Below, one piece after another: positions 33,063 to 46,700 of a stretch of 64,000 nucleotides of DNA (the first letter of the stretch is position 1; each line of letters opens with the position of its first letter). Made by a program: the position numbers and the translations under genes. Source of the stretch: Neofusicoccum parvum. Its lineage: Eukaryota > Ascomycota > Dothideomycetes > Botryosphaeriales > Botryosphaeriaceae. A model generated the notes under the pieces. The model was not told where the DNA came from, ran no database searches, and saw only the letters and a list, made by a program, of their open reading frames with translations. The stretch is from NCBI GenBank assembly GCA_020912385.1, contig CP087214.1, forward strand, positions 806,001 through 870,000, in the 5' to 3' direction.

Positions 33063-34892
33063 TGTGGTCGCTGGAAGCAGGTGAGCTTTCGGGTACAGGA
33101 TTGATGGCGATTGGGAAGCCTTACGTCCTGCGGGTGGGAGTGGTGCGATGGATGTTCGGTTGGCGGCGTAGCAGACGAACCTGGCTGAAGCTTTGTCGAA
33201 GCTGCGGCTGCCACCTGCCGTGCCCAGGCCACCCGCCCAATGACGTTACCGGGGTATGCGCATCACGTGAGAGTGCACCCGCTCCTTCTCCGTCTGGAGA
33301 CCCGGTGAGGAGATGTCTGGGGAAGAGCGGCAATGGGGTGATATGATTCACGCCCAGAGATCGCACGTGGCCGCATCGCCGAATGCAGACTGTAGCCGGT
33401 GCAAAAGCCCATGGGAAGTTGGATCGTCCTCGGGATGCGAGCATGCAGCAGGTAATAGGGCACGCGCAACTGGCCCAGACGAGGGCTTCAACTGCCCGTA
33501 CGGCCCTGCTGTGCAAATTCGGCAAACCGACCAAGCAAGGACCCTGAGCAAGCCTCGCTGATCGACTGACGCGATGCTCGCCCGTGATCCTCGGGAGCCT
33601 GCGTCTGCTTCAGAGCGTTTCTCGACCGAGCGCCCAATCAGGCGCGCTGGTGCCCGGCCTGGACTTTGCGGGCACATCCCAGAGAGCGACATGGCAAAAA
33701 TTACTGCCCGGGCAGGCGCGGTGCCGCCGGTGGAGGGGCAGGCCTCGAGCGCTCAGCGGACCGTCTGCGCCGTACCACCCAGGCGCGCTCCTGTGGAAGC
33801 CAGATGTCATAGACGCGCACGTGATATTGTCTTAGTGACCCTGATCTGCCCCTGAGATACCGGGCGCAGAACGGCGTTTGATGCTAAGCCGTTTGATGCA
33901 CTCAGGGAGGTAAAGATACGGGCAGGTCTAGTCTAGTCGCATTGGGCACGCGCGCCTCCAGCCTTACCTGCTGGTGGTGGCCGCTGTGACGCGCAATGGC
34001 GCGCCTCCCGCGTGGCAGCGGCGCGGCTGGCTCTTGGGACTGCGAGCGCCCAACGGGCGGGCCTTCGGGCGGGCGCGCGTTGGCAGTGAGTCACGGCGCG
34101 GCGTGGTGCGGGTGCGCTGGCGTGTGTTGTTTGTATCGTTCGCACTTGACCGGCCAGGGCGGTGGGCGTAATGGCCAGCTGCTCGCTTATTAAGGCCCCT
34201 ACCACTTCATCTTTGACTTCCACTCGAGCCCGATCGCCTCGAACGTCAACAAACACCCCTCGCCCGTCTCCAACCCATCCTCGCCCGCCCACCGTCGCCG
34301 CAGGCTCTATTTCTTCAGCGTCCACGTCCGCAGACCCTTCGCCTCCCCCTCCGTCGACCACTGCCACAGGCTTCCCATCAGGTGAGAAACAGCCCCGTCC
34401 TTTCGTCATTCGTTCAGCCTCCTGGGTCCTGCCCGTTGAGCGCTCCGCTCCAACTCGCTGCACGCCGCGCCATCCCGCGCCCACGATGCCGGCGCGAGTG
34501 CGACGCCGCGAGAAGTCGCAGGACGAGCCGACGCCTTGCGCGCCCACGTTGCCCCACACTGTCGACTTGCCTCCTTTACAACTGCACCCCTGCGACGAGA
34601 CGCCCAGCGCCCGTCCCAACGGCGCGATCCGCACTTGCCATCGCTCCAGTGCCGTCTCTGCCTGCAGCTGCAGCCGCAGGCTGTGCAGCCCGCTTCTCTG
34701 CGCCGGGCGATGGTGATTGCGACGCGCCGGCCACTCTGCCCCGCGATCCGCTTCGTTCATACCTTCCTCCGAACTCCGGCGCCAGCCCACGGCAGCGCAT
34801 CACGCCCACCCATCTCGCTGCACATTGCCACATCGCAACCCTCGCTGACGCTGACTTTCGCGATCCCGCAGAACACACATTTCCACGTCACC
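33063..34892. other. Divergent intergenic region (IF1 / 14-3-3)
   Basis: This 1.8-kb region is GC-rich in its centre. Its right end looks like the leader of the 14-3-3 gene: AT-containing start zone near 34185, C-rich leader, and a probable leader intron at 34382-34871. No coding gene is supported here. Confidence 0.5.
34382..34871 (+). other. Probable 5'-UTR intron of the 14-3-3 gene
   Basis: A good donor (atcag/gtgaga) at 34382 and an acceptor (tcccgcag) ending at 34871, 21 nt before the ATG, bracket 490 nt. The preceding C-rich stretch from about 34200 would be leader exon 1. This is based on signals only; other acceptors are possible. Confidence 0.4.
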
Positions 34893-35912
<1,020 letters not shown>

Positions 35913-38900
35913 GCGTCTTTCAACGTCACGTTCCGGTGACTGGTGTGATGGGGGTTTCATAGTTGGCATTCCATTGGACGAGGATCAAAAAAGCGCCACA
36001 CAAGGGTTTCCTTGAGTCGGCAAAGTGGGGCTGTATCGGTCTTTCTTTGCTTCTAAAGATTCCGTTCAAATTTGCTTAAACCCTAGAAGTTTGCGATAAC
36101 CCCCGGTCTCCTTTTCCCCTTTTCTTACCCTACGGCCCTCAATCCCCCTTTGTCGTCCACATCACGATAGCACGTTTTGCTCTCTGTACGGTCTTAGACC
36201 CCTTCATGAAATCAAATGCCAAAGAACTAAGGATTTTAATCAATCCTCCCCTGCAGAACGGTCGTTGCGCGTTTGGACAGTTTGCTTTTATTCCTCGACG
36301 TACTTTTTCCCTGACGTTTTCCGCGATTGCGTGGTTCGTAGAGAGGGAGGTGGGAGGTGTTCTGGAAGGTCGAGCTAGAATCGACATGGAAAATGGGAAG
36401 AAGGTTCTAGGGTAGATCATCAATGAGTCTTGTCTTTTTTACTTTTGACATGTGACGATCCAGCATGGACGTTTCTTCTCGTCGTCCAACACCAGCACCA
36501 ACGTCAACATCAACCGTGCTGGCAAGCATTGGACGCAAGAAGGTCAGGGAGAAGAAGAGTGACAAGGGACAAGGCGAGAAATGAACAAGCGGATCTTCAG
36601 ATCTGCCTTGCAGAGAGGGGTTGCTGCATCCATTGGCTGGCGTGAAAGAGACACACTTTTCGACGGCGCCGACCCGGTACAGAAGAACCATGCCCAGATG
36701 TCTGAAGCCAAAGCTCTCTCATCATGAAGCACGCAAAGGTGCTTTCGAGCAACGGTGTGTCAAAGCCATCCGGACGGCTGGCTTCGACAGCTACGCGTGT
36801 CGAAAAGGCAAATTCGCGCTAGGCAGCCGCCCGGTGCAGCAACCCCTCTGTGTGCATCTGGTTTACTGATCGAGAGAAGGGGGGCGAGGGAGAAAGGGAG
36901 GCGAAATATATATAGGGCTAGCCCAGCGGTAGGGCGGCGGCGGCGTCAACCGCGCCTTTTTTTTTTCGATTATCGAAGGGAGTGGAGCATGGCATGGCAA
37001 GGCAAGGCAAGGCAGGGCGTGGCAGGGCGCGGCATGGCATGTTCCTTCTTTGGGGAGGAGGACTCTTGGGACCGTGGATGCCCAACTGTTGGGCACGAAG
37101 CGCGGCACGTCGTCATTCGCCTCGAAGGGGCTTGAAACACATCTTAAGCCGTCGATCAGGAAGGGGACGAGAAGATTGTGCGGTTCGGTGCGGCTGGCCA
37201 GGCGATGCCAAGGAGGTGCGTGTCTGCGTCCGTGTCTGCGAGCTCGGGGCACGTATGTGTAAGGCAGACGACGGAAGAAAGTGCAAGCGCAAACGATCGT
37301 GAGTGATGGAAACACCGTCCGTTCGAAAATCATTCCAGTCCTCTTCTTCGGACGATCTCGCTGGTCCTTCATGTGCCCTTAGCTTTTCTTTCCTTCTTCA
37401 CTCTCGGGTACAATACGAAGGCGCACTGGTCCTTTGGTCACACATGCGTTTGACGATGAAGAGGAAGATCTGGTTCCAATAATTTTCTTTTTTTTTTCCG
37501 TTTGATTAAGGGAAGCTAAAGCCACCTTTCCCGCTTCCCCGGGTATATGGTGCGTGTTGGTCAGGGCGTTTGGGCGTATCGGCTTCGCACCGCTCCGCAA
37601 GTCTCGGACCAGCCCGTCTGCCCCTCTCCCTGCCAGCTGCCCTACAGCCGGGCTGACCGACGAATGGAGCGGACGCCTTTGACTGGGGGGCATCGGTGAT
37701 GATTGGAGGGGGGAAGGCGACGGGCGATGAGGAAGCTGGTTTGTGCGTTTACGTGCGAGTGGTGTTCCGTGACGCGGACAGCGGACGTAGACGCGAGTAT
37801 CACACGCACGCTTAGGAATTTTTTCTTATGCGGGTGCCGAGTTCGTTCTTTCTTTGTGAAGCGAGATCGGGGTTCTATTCTGACAGCCGTCGGCGTCGCC
37901 CGTGTACGATAGGATCTCCCAGAATGTTGGGACGGGCCCATCGCTTGTCCCAGTGTTTTCTCGATGACTGGGCCCCGTAGGTGTATGCATACGCGTGCAA
38001 GATCTCAAGCCACAAAGGAGCATGATGCTGTATGCGTAGACCCGACCGATCGGCTAAAGGGACTGAGGGACCGACAGGGTCTGCATGCGGGGGCCTGTAC
38101 TGTGGGAATGGTGTCTGAAGCAGAGGGAAGGTGTCTCGAGGCGGGCGTTTCTTGGCCCAGCTTCGTGATGAAAAGATGGCATTGAGGCGAGGGGAGAGAG
38201 CTTGACTGCCCTTCGGACGCCCCGACGAGCTGGATGTTGGGAGAAGAAGCACAGGCAAAGAAGGACCACGCGGTCTTGTCGCAATACATTTTTCTTCGAC
38301 GTAAATAGTTGAGACATCTATGCGGACGCGAGAAGGGTTGGACGAAAGAGCCAAACCTGCCGGAAAAAGTGCTCTAACTCCCCATGTGTCTTATGATAAC
38401 GTCCGAACTGACCGCCGACAGACATGAGAAGACAACATCGAGGCGTTGTCTGTCGGTGATACTGACGGAGTACGTGTACCGGCTGGATGATGCAAGTTTA
38501 AACGGTAAGGCTTAGGCGGCGGCGGGTGCATATGTCCCCTCCTCATGAGCAAAGAAGCAGAGAAGGTGCTGTGAATCAGTAATGCGTGCGTTGTCCACGC
38601 CGGGGCTGATGGGCTGAGGGAGCCTAGAACCGAGTCTATCCCATTCAACTCCACTATCTCTTGTCTCTCTTCCCGCCTGCTGCGCCTCCACCCAATCGCT
38701 CCACTTCTTGACCCTGGTCTCAGAGATTGTGAAGAGCGAAGGCATGCCGCGTCTACATGTAGTGCCGTGGACCCCGTTTTTTTGCGGCGTAGAGGTGTAG
38801 TGAGAGACAGGGGTTGTCCTCATGTGCCCGTCACCTTCCGATTCGTGGAGGGACCAGGAGCCGTTCAATTGGGCAGGTCGCTTGGCTCTTCATCGCTCGA

Positions 38901-41900
38901 TCCCCTCTGGCTGGTGCTTTATTGCGTATGTCGCTCTTTTCCCAGATCCGCGGATTGGATGAAAAACAATCGAGCGGCGGCTGCGGCGCTGCTGCACATA
39001 CATCTCGCTTGCACGGTGAACTTACATGGGAAGATGCCCTCCCACGTGGGAAACAGGGTGTCATGGGGCGGAGGATCCTCGTTCGGTGGCATTCGTCGTG
39101 GTCTCGGCAATGGGCAACGAGAGAGCTGAGGGGCGGCTCCAGTCGCAAAGAAGGTTTAATTTGTTGTTTCTGGAAGGAGTTTTTTCTTCTCCGTTGGCGG
39201 GGCCGCTGCTCTCTGGCCCGGCGATGGGATTTGCCGCATCGTGGATCTGCTTCCTTCGCCCTACGGGGCGGCGGGAGCTGTTGAATAAGAGTGCGGTGGT
39301 TTCCGCTGACCAGACTCGAAGGGGGATGGGAGAGAGAGCTGGGACACGGCGGTGAGCGATGTGGCGAGCACTGAGCAGCAGCACCGTCGCTGCCGTGACA
39401 GCACGTTTGGCCGTGGTTGCGCTGGGCGGGGGAAAATCACTCGCATGAGGCCTGACTCTCGCCCCGGCCGCGCGAGTAGGACTGGTCCGTTCCTTTCCCT
39501 TTTCACGACGGACCAAGACGGTGTGGTGATGAGGCAGGAACGGTCCCTGACTAGGCCCGCCCCAGGCACGACCTGCAGATCTGCAGCAGCGCTCGCTCGC
39601 GGGGCACTGGGCAATTTGCAATGGCGCTGGCGCTCCACGGCCGCAGCGCAGCGCTGCTGGCAAAATCCTGCCCGGTCTCGTGAGCGGCGCATCGACACGC
39701 ATCGTCACCAATACTCAATCGTAGACTGGGTGCTGGCCATGGCGGCGGGCCATCGCTGCCTCCAGCACGCGCACTCTGCTACACCTGCGGCCCCGGCTGC
39801 CGCGACATGGATATGGCTGCATGCGCCATGACTTCTGACGTCCTCCCCGCTCCGCCTCCTGGGCCTCGGGCGCCTGCTCCCCAGGTCCGCTCCAAAAGCA
39901 AAGTCGATGACGCTGGAGTCGTACGCAGGCACGTATGCTGGGCTCGTATCCAAGCGGCTGCGCCCGCAGCCGGCTGCCCGTCAAGCGGCAAGCGTCCAGC
40001 CCGCAGCCGAAAGCCGCGCGCCGTTGCCATACAACGTGCGTGTCGGCCGGGCACAGCCTCGCGGCAGGGCATAGCGCATGATGCTACAGCGGAGTGGCGA
40101 TGCGGCGGGCGGGTTCGTAAGGCTTCCCAATGTCAAGCCGGGGATTGTCGCCCGCGCCCTCAGGTGACGGTGACGGACGCCCAGGCGGCGGGCGGGCGTC
40201 TGATGAGCACGCCTTCTGGGGTTGAGGAGCTTGCCAGCATTGCCAGGCGAGGCGCGTTAGGGACATCCTTGCCAGGCGGTTCGCCCGCGGGCTTGCCGGC
40301 CGGCGAAAAGACGAGGTGGATTGTGCGCAAACGGCCGGCCGCGATGCGCCCGCGGCGACGGCGACGGCGACGGTGGCGGGCCTTGTTCTGCCCAGCGACG
40401 CGGTGGGCGGGCGGGCGGGCGGACTCCTGGGCCAGCTCACAGCTCACACAGGCAGCGGCGGTGCGTGGGAGGCGAGGGGCGCGAGGGCGGTTTGTGTGAA
40501 CAGCGCAGAAAAAATCGGGCGCGATGCGAATGGCGGTGTTGAGAGTGAGGCAGACGGGCGTCAAGCGAGCACCATCACGGCTCCGGCGCTGGTCCATGGG
40601 GCATTGCGCTGCTGCCCCCCGCCCAAGCAGTTGGCACAGCGCGCCTTGTCATGGCACCACGTCTGCTGGCGGGCGCCCTGTCCATGCCCCCATGGCTGCG
40701 CGGTTCGCCAGCGTGCCCGGCGCGCGACGGCAATCAAACCGGGCCGAAGCTGCGGATGGCGATGGGCGTGACACTGGACAAGCGGCGGCTCCGGAGCCTG
40801 AGTCGCGGCGGCCACTGCGTGCGGGTGCCCGGCCACCGCATCCTGGCCTCCAGCGCCGTCTCGTGCTGAGGGAGCGGCAGGACTGCAGCAGCACGAGCGG
40901 CGGCGGCAGCTGGCAGAGCTCTCGGGCGTCTGCGAGCGCTGCGTGCTGGCGGCGGAGATTGCGCGTGCCGGCCAGGCTGCGCGAGATTTGTGGCTTACTG
41001 ATCGGCTTGCTCAGCAGCGCGTCGCGGAGACGAAAGATGGGGGGGCTTCTGCGATCCTTCTGCGCACGCTGTGCTCCGCGGGCGGCTGCATGGAAGGCCA
41101 CGACGGTCCAAATATACTACTACTGCTTGCAGTAAGTCAGGCAGCCTCCGCGTCCGCCCCGCCACGTGTGAGGATGCCTCTTCAGAGCACGGCGTAGGCT
41201 GAAAGGAGCAACCGCCCGCCCGCATCCCGGCCGCCGGCCTTGCATAATCTCCTTTTGTAAAGCTCCTATGCCCTTAATATAAGCTTCTTGCCTCCTGCTA
41301 AATATCGATAAGGAGATCGCTCCGAGCGGCGTCGACTCGGGCAGCTCGGCTCCATCCGAGCCCTGCTGGCGCCGCGCGACACTGGCAAACGTTGGCGAGG
41401 GATGGGGCGCGCGCAAGGGCGGAGGCCGCGTATCCTTGTGACCTGTGCGACCCAGACGCTCGGGAGACAGAGGAAACGGAGCTTTTGCCAGTGGTCACGT
41501 CGCTCTGACACCGGGGATTTTTCTCTGGCTCCTGCATGAAATCATGGCCCAGAGGTTGATTGAGCGGAGGCGCGGAACGCACGGCACGCACGCGACGGCG
41601 CGACGCGAGACACAGGCAAGACAGGAGAGCGGGCAGCGGGCGGCGCGCGGCGGGCGGCGAGCGGCGAGCGGCGAGCGGAGGGCCGACGGGCGTTCATGTA
41701 GGTCAAGAGTGCATCCACGTCGCCCACCTCCCCGCGAGGCGGCGCGGCTGGCGGCTCGCGGGCAGCTGCGCTCCACCGCACACCGGCGCGGCTCAACCAG
41801 CCTGGCATCGGCGCCTGCATGGCCGGAAGGAAGGGCACTTCGGTGCCAGCTCTGGCGGCAGGGTGCGCTGGTAGCGTGGTGAGGTGTGGTGCCGGGTGGG

Positions 41901-43123
41901 GTTCGCGCGTACTCCGGGCAGATTGGGGCATGGCACCGGCGCGCCGCTGGCACGCTGGGCTGGCTCGCAAGCGGCGGAGCGCTGCCTTCCAGCGAAGATC
42001 GCTATCTTTTGCCGAGCGGAAATTGACCATGCTGGCGCGCGGCAGCACGCGTGCGGGAGGCGCACGCCGGGCGCGCAGGGAGCAATGAGGTCATGCAGCA
42101 GGCAGCGTAGGGCAAAAGGGCGGTCACTGTTTCGAAGTGCGGTTTGATGAGGCCCGTCCAAGGGTCGGCCAGGCGGCGCACGGGCGCGCGCGGCCAGGCG
42201 GGCTGGGGGCATGTCGCACGCTGCGTCGTCGACGCCGCACAGCATGCCCGGCCAATGGGCGGCTGCCTTGGCACCGCGCCGGACCCTGAGCCTTTTGACA
42301 TCATCGCGGCGCGCGCGAGTAAGCGTGCTGCAGCCGATCCGCGCCCCGGCCGCCGCCCTTGCCCGCCGCCGCGCGAGCACGCGGCCGCCCAGCGCGACGC
42401 CAGCGGAATCCGCATTGCTGCGTGCGGCGGGCGGCGGTGCGGCGGGTGCGCTGGTCGCGGCGAGGGCGAGGGTGCTGCGGTGCGCGCGACGGCCATCTCC
42501 CCGGCGAGCCGGCGGGCGATCTGGCGAGGAGCGCGGCGCCTGTTCAGGGAAAACGGCCGATATCCACACGGCCATGCGTCATAAGGGCGCTGACTCTCGC
42601 TTTCCCAAATGATCCCTGGCGCGCCCTGCTAACCTCCCGCCCACAGCGCGCTGCCAGCCCATTACCGCCGCTGCGCCCGTCCCGACGCCGCTGCATCGCT
42701 CCTTGTCCTTGCGCCCTGCACGACGGCACTGCACTCCACCACACTCCAACACCACCGCCCAGCCGCAGCTTCATCTTCCACGCTTCGCCCGCCGTTCCAC
42801 GCGCCCGCCCCGACCACCAGCGCCAGGCGTATCCACCCAGCACGCACATGCTGCCGCTGCCCGAAACAGGGTCAGGGTCCACTGCTGCTCTATTTGCCTA
42901 GCGCCTGGCTCGCTCCAGCACCAAAATCTGCGTGCTCCACGTTACCGCGCCGGCGCCTGGTAGTCTGCACGCCTTTCCCGCCTGCCTGCTGCGCTAGCCG
43001 CTACTTCATATCGACTTCTCACCTTTCCCACCCAGCGACGCCTCGAGACCACCCTTGGCAAGCCAACCACCACCGCCGCCACCCACTCTTCACCTGCCAT
43101 CACCACCCACGCCGCGCCGCATC
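35913..43123. other. 7.2-kb gap without supported gene
   Basis: The left part (35913-39300) is of mixed composition and contains a G/C-skewed ggcat/ggcaag repeat tract at about 36985-37040. The right part (about 39300-43050) is very GC-rich, with many GCCAGGC/GCCGGC-like words and a three-copy gcggcga repeat near 41655-41678. The last stretch before 43124 is C-rich, resembling a 5' leader. Long open frames occur on both strands, but they overlap one another, are low-complexity (A, R, P, G) and show no family. I could not build a spliced gene. A long non-coding RNA, an extended promoter or an origin are possible contents. Confidence 0.5.
36985..37040 (+). repeat. Imperfect ggcat/ggcaa/ggcag pentamer tract
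   Basis: A run of five-base units (ggcat, ggcaa, ggcaa, ggcag, and variants) spans about 55 bp, preceded by a 12-T run at 36958-36966 and a small dyad. It is a simple-sequence tract with no coding content. Confidence 0.7.
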
Positions 43124-43786
43124 ATGTCTGCGCCCCAGCAGCTCGACGCCGCACCCACCTCGGCCATGCCGCAGGCCGCCAATGACCCGCACAGCACCTC
43201 GGCCATCATCGACGACGAGTACGTGAGCCCCGCCTCGTCGTCGTCGTCCATCAACGAGGCCGGCCAGGCCTCGCACCTGCCCCGGCCAAAGCTGGGCAGC
43301 CGCAAGTCCAGCGGCACCATCATCATCCCGCGCGACAGCCCCCAGGTCGAGCTCGGCGAGGAGGAGGAGGAGTACGACGAGAACGATGCCCGGACCATGA
43401 GCCCGAGGAGGACGAGCGAGGAGATCGAGAAGATCAGCCAGGAAGCGCGCGAGGCATTGATACAGTGAGTCGCAGCGACAGCGCCACCACCCCGCCGCCC
43501 CTTACTGACCAGTCGCACCACCAGACAAGCAAAGGCCCTCCAGGCCAGCCTGCTCAGCATCGTCGACCGCGTCGAGTCGGTGCGATGCGAACACGAAAAG
43601 CTGGAAGGGGGCAACCGCTTCCTGCAGTCGTACGTCACAATGCCCAAGGAGCGATCCGACACACTTGCCGTCGAAGATGCTGACTTTAATCCCAGCTACA
43701 TTGGCGAGCTCATGCAGACCAGCAAGCTCACCGCTGCCGGCGCTGCAAAGGCAAAGGTATCCAAGGGCCGTCCCATTAAACATTAA
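43124..43786 (+). CDS. Short coiled-coil (SCOC/DUF2205) protein
   Basis: Three exons (43124-43464, 43525-43629 and 43696-43786) encode 178 residues; introns are 60 and 66 nt. The first 100 residues are disordered and serine/proline-rich, with an acidic run (VELGEEEEEYDEND) and possible phosphosites (MSPRRTSEE). The C-terminal part is the SCOC coiled coil: EEIEKISQEAREALIQQAKA, then LLSIVDRVESVRCEHEKLEG, ending in the hallmark NRFLQSYIGELMQTSKL. The second junction (CAG-TC/C) rebuilds this hallmark exactly. Animal SCOC binds Arl1-type GTPases at the Golgi and acts in autophagy; the fungal role is inferred. The gene is isolated, with more than 7 kb of non-coding DNA on each side. Confidence 0.88.
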
Positions 43787-46700
43787 ATAATCCGCCCGCT
43801 CTGCCCTCACTGCTAGCGATGTGGTGCGATACGACCACAGCTTCCATCCTCAACGACACCATCCTTCGCACGCGAGCAACACCCACGCCACTGTCGTCAC
43901 TGGCATCGCGTCTCCGGCGGAAGCAGCTCCGCGTGCTGTCTCCAATGACGGAGTAGCACACACCCTCATCAATATCGATCCTTCAACACGGCTGAAACGA
44001 CGCTTAATCGCTGCTCGGAAGTCCCCGGCCACTCCCCATCAGAATGCAGCCACCACCGAACGCTTCCGGGAAGCGTGTCGCTCTCACCATCCACCTACAC
44101 TCTACCATGGCGACTGGATGCTCGTCCCTTGTCGCGTTTACGAAGCGTGCATAGCGAAAGGCTCGTCGGCGTTTAATCGGTGCACGCATGTTTGCTTGTT
44201 GGTCTCATTTCTCGGCTTCAAAATCACACCATTACCACACACTCAAAACCTTCGCTCCACTCGCTGTACAGACATCAATTGCTCACTACCCTTTACGACA
44301 CCATCTTCGTCGCATTTCCTTCCGTCGTCGGCCCATCACCGCCTGGTCGTCGACGAGACGACGGAAACCACTTCATAGGGATACCCTAGGGCACGAGGAG
44401 TACACCATCACTGGCGTTTGTTGTTTTCGTCTTATTTTCGGGTTTCCTGACACTGTATTCTTTTCCTCACTTTGTCCTTTTAGCATGGCGATTGCTATGT
44501 CGGTTTTGTGTTTACTCCAGCGGTTTTTGGGATCACGGATCTGCTTCGGTTTCTATCGCATTTTTCCTTTATCACTCGGGGAGGCTTGGAAAGAAGAGTA
44601 GTCATTATTGGGTTACGCTCTAACATATTGGGTTGAGGGGAACGGATTGCAGCACGAGAACTGGGAGAGTGAGACGGAGCTACCGTGACGGGACCGGCTC
44701 GCAGTGGATTGCAACAGTGCATGGAGAGTTTAAGCATTCATGTGAATGAGTGCTTCAATTGCCCTGTGTCTCACTGTTGTGGTACTTGACAGACCGAGCC
44801 CGTACACGACACGCCCTCCCACACATGCCCCGCCACCGGAGGGGCGGCGGGTGGATTATACGGAAACGCTCATTGCTGGAGACGGGAAAAAGCATGAGCC
44901 GCACAGGAGCAGCATGGAGTCCTACGAGACATGGCCGCCTCTGAGCGATATATTTTTGGCCTATTGTGTTTGCCTGGCATCAGCCCTCGGATGAGCGGCG
45001 TATGGCTATTAGAAGAACTTAGGATTATACCCGTTTCCTTTCTATTGTCTTTCAAGCGGTTTCGAATCGAAAGAAAATTCCGGACGAAAAGGTTTCATGT
45101 TCTTTTCCTCTGCTCCGGATTCATGCAAAAAAGCGATCTTCATCTTCCTCTACGGGGCCTGCCGGGTTTCTCTTTCCCCACCGTGTACGCGGCGGGCAGC
45201 ATCTCCACAGCCCGGGCCGCTCATGTGGTTAGCTATTGTACGAATGTGTAAGAGTAGGGCGACTATGCAAGCTGCCGTGAGACGCCGGTTCTTCAGTTCG
45301 CATCCCTGCACACACCTGTTCCACCTGCCATGGCGGTGCCCCATTGCCAACGCTGATCATCCACCGAGCAGGTGGCCTTGCTGCCGCCGATGACCTCCTC
45401 CTGCACCTCCCATAGGGGAGCACCTCATGGAGCTTTTCTGAGACGACTGATCGTCGCTCTTTATGCGGGGAGAGGCGGCGGCTGCTGTGACACGACTCCC
45501 CTGCGGCGCGTTGAGATTCTCTATGTTGGTCCATCATTTCTTCTTCTCCTCCGCCTATCTGCGGCATGTTGCGCGTGTGTGCAAGGTACCATCACACATT
45601 ATGGAGCACTGGGGCTTCCTGCTACACTTACTTGCTCTCTCCACACTCTAGCGTGACACGCACATGCGGGTCCACTCATTTTCTTCTTTGCTCGATGACC
45701 TCTTGGTTGCGACATATACACATCATCATCCCGCTTTTCTCTCGTTTCTTCCTCCCTCCCCCTCCCTCCCTCTCTCCCACCGCAAAGCACGCAATTTGCG
45801 CGGCCGAGCGGGAAACTCCCACACAGCCACCTGCAACTTGTCCTTCTCTGCTTCCGCCATGTCCCACGTTGCCTGAGTAAGTGAGACGCAGCAGCCGGGT
45901 GGACAGAGTAACGCCGGGACTAAACGTAGCTCGCCTCACTTAACACTCCACATCCCATCGGACGTCCGAGAGGGATCTTTTTCTGATGCTCATGGGGCCA
46001 TAATCTCCGTTAGCATTTCACGCACGATGACTGATACTCATCGGACGAGCCCTCGCGAGATCTCCGAGAGGAAAGTTTAAAAGAACATAGGCTCACGATG
46101 CGCAGGAAAAAAAAAAAGATGCACGCGAGTTTCACCGGCGCGCCAGGAAGCGGTGGCTTTGCAGCCCTCTGGGCTCTGGTTGCGGCAGGAAGAATTTTCA
46201 GGCGTCCCGCCACGAAGGGAAAAAGTCACGTCTTTCGAGCGGTTTTCCCGACGTTCGGGGAATTCGGGGCGACCGCTGTTGAGTTGTATCTACACACGTA
46301 CTGACCGGGGGGGCTGGAGGGGTTGCTGCGGGCAGGGAAGCCGTAGATAATCGGGTTCACCGGGGAACGGGGGACGAGGCGCCCTTATTCTCCCGTTCGC
46401 TGGACTGCTGTGGGCAGCGGAACCGAAGAGAGGGACGAAGACGTGAGAGATTGGCGGAGAGATTGGCAGCGAGGTTGGGGGAGCAGAGGGCTGCGTGTGT
46501 GTTCGGGTGCCGGATATGTGAGATGATGTACAGAGCTAAGCCGGCATTGCGCAAGTTTGGACGGCCATTGGACGGCGGGGCTGGGGGGGATGGAAAGAAC
46601 GGAAGCTTGGGGACCAAGTGACAGGGCGCATGCAGTAATGACGATGAAGATCATGATGCGTATGTGTTTCATCGCCCAAGGGTATATTTCTGGTCCTGCT

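Noticed and set aside
41793..42575. A 260-codon minus-strand open frame in the GC-rich gap
   Set aside because: It overlaps equally long frames on both strands, is dominated by A, R, P and G, and shows no motif or splice context. It looks like a by-product of GC-rich DNA.
44746..45251. Short plus-strand frames in the convergent gap
   Set aside because: They have no homology, no splice partners and no codon bias like the real genes in the window.
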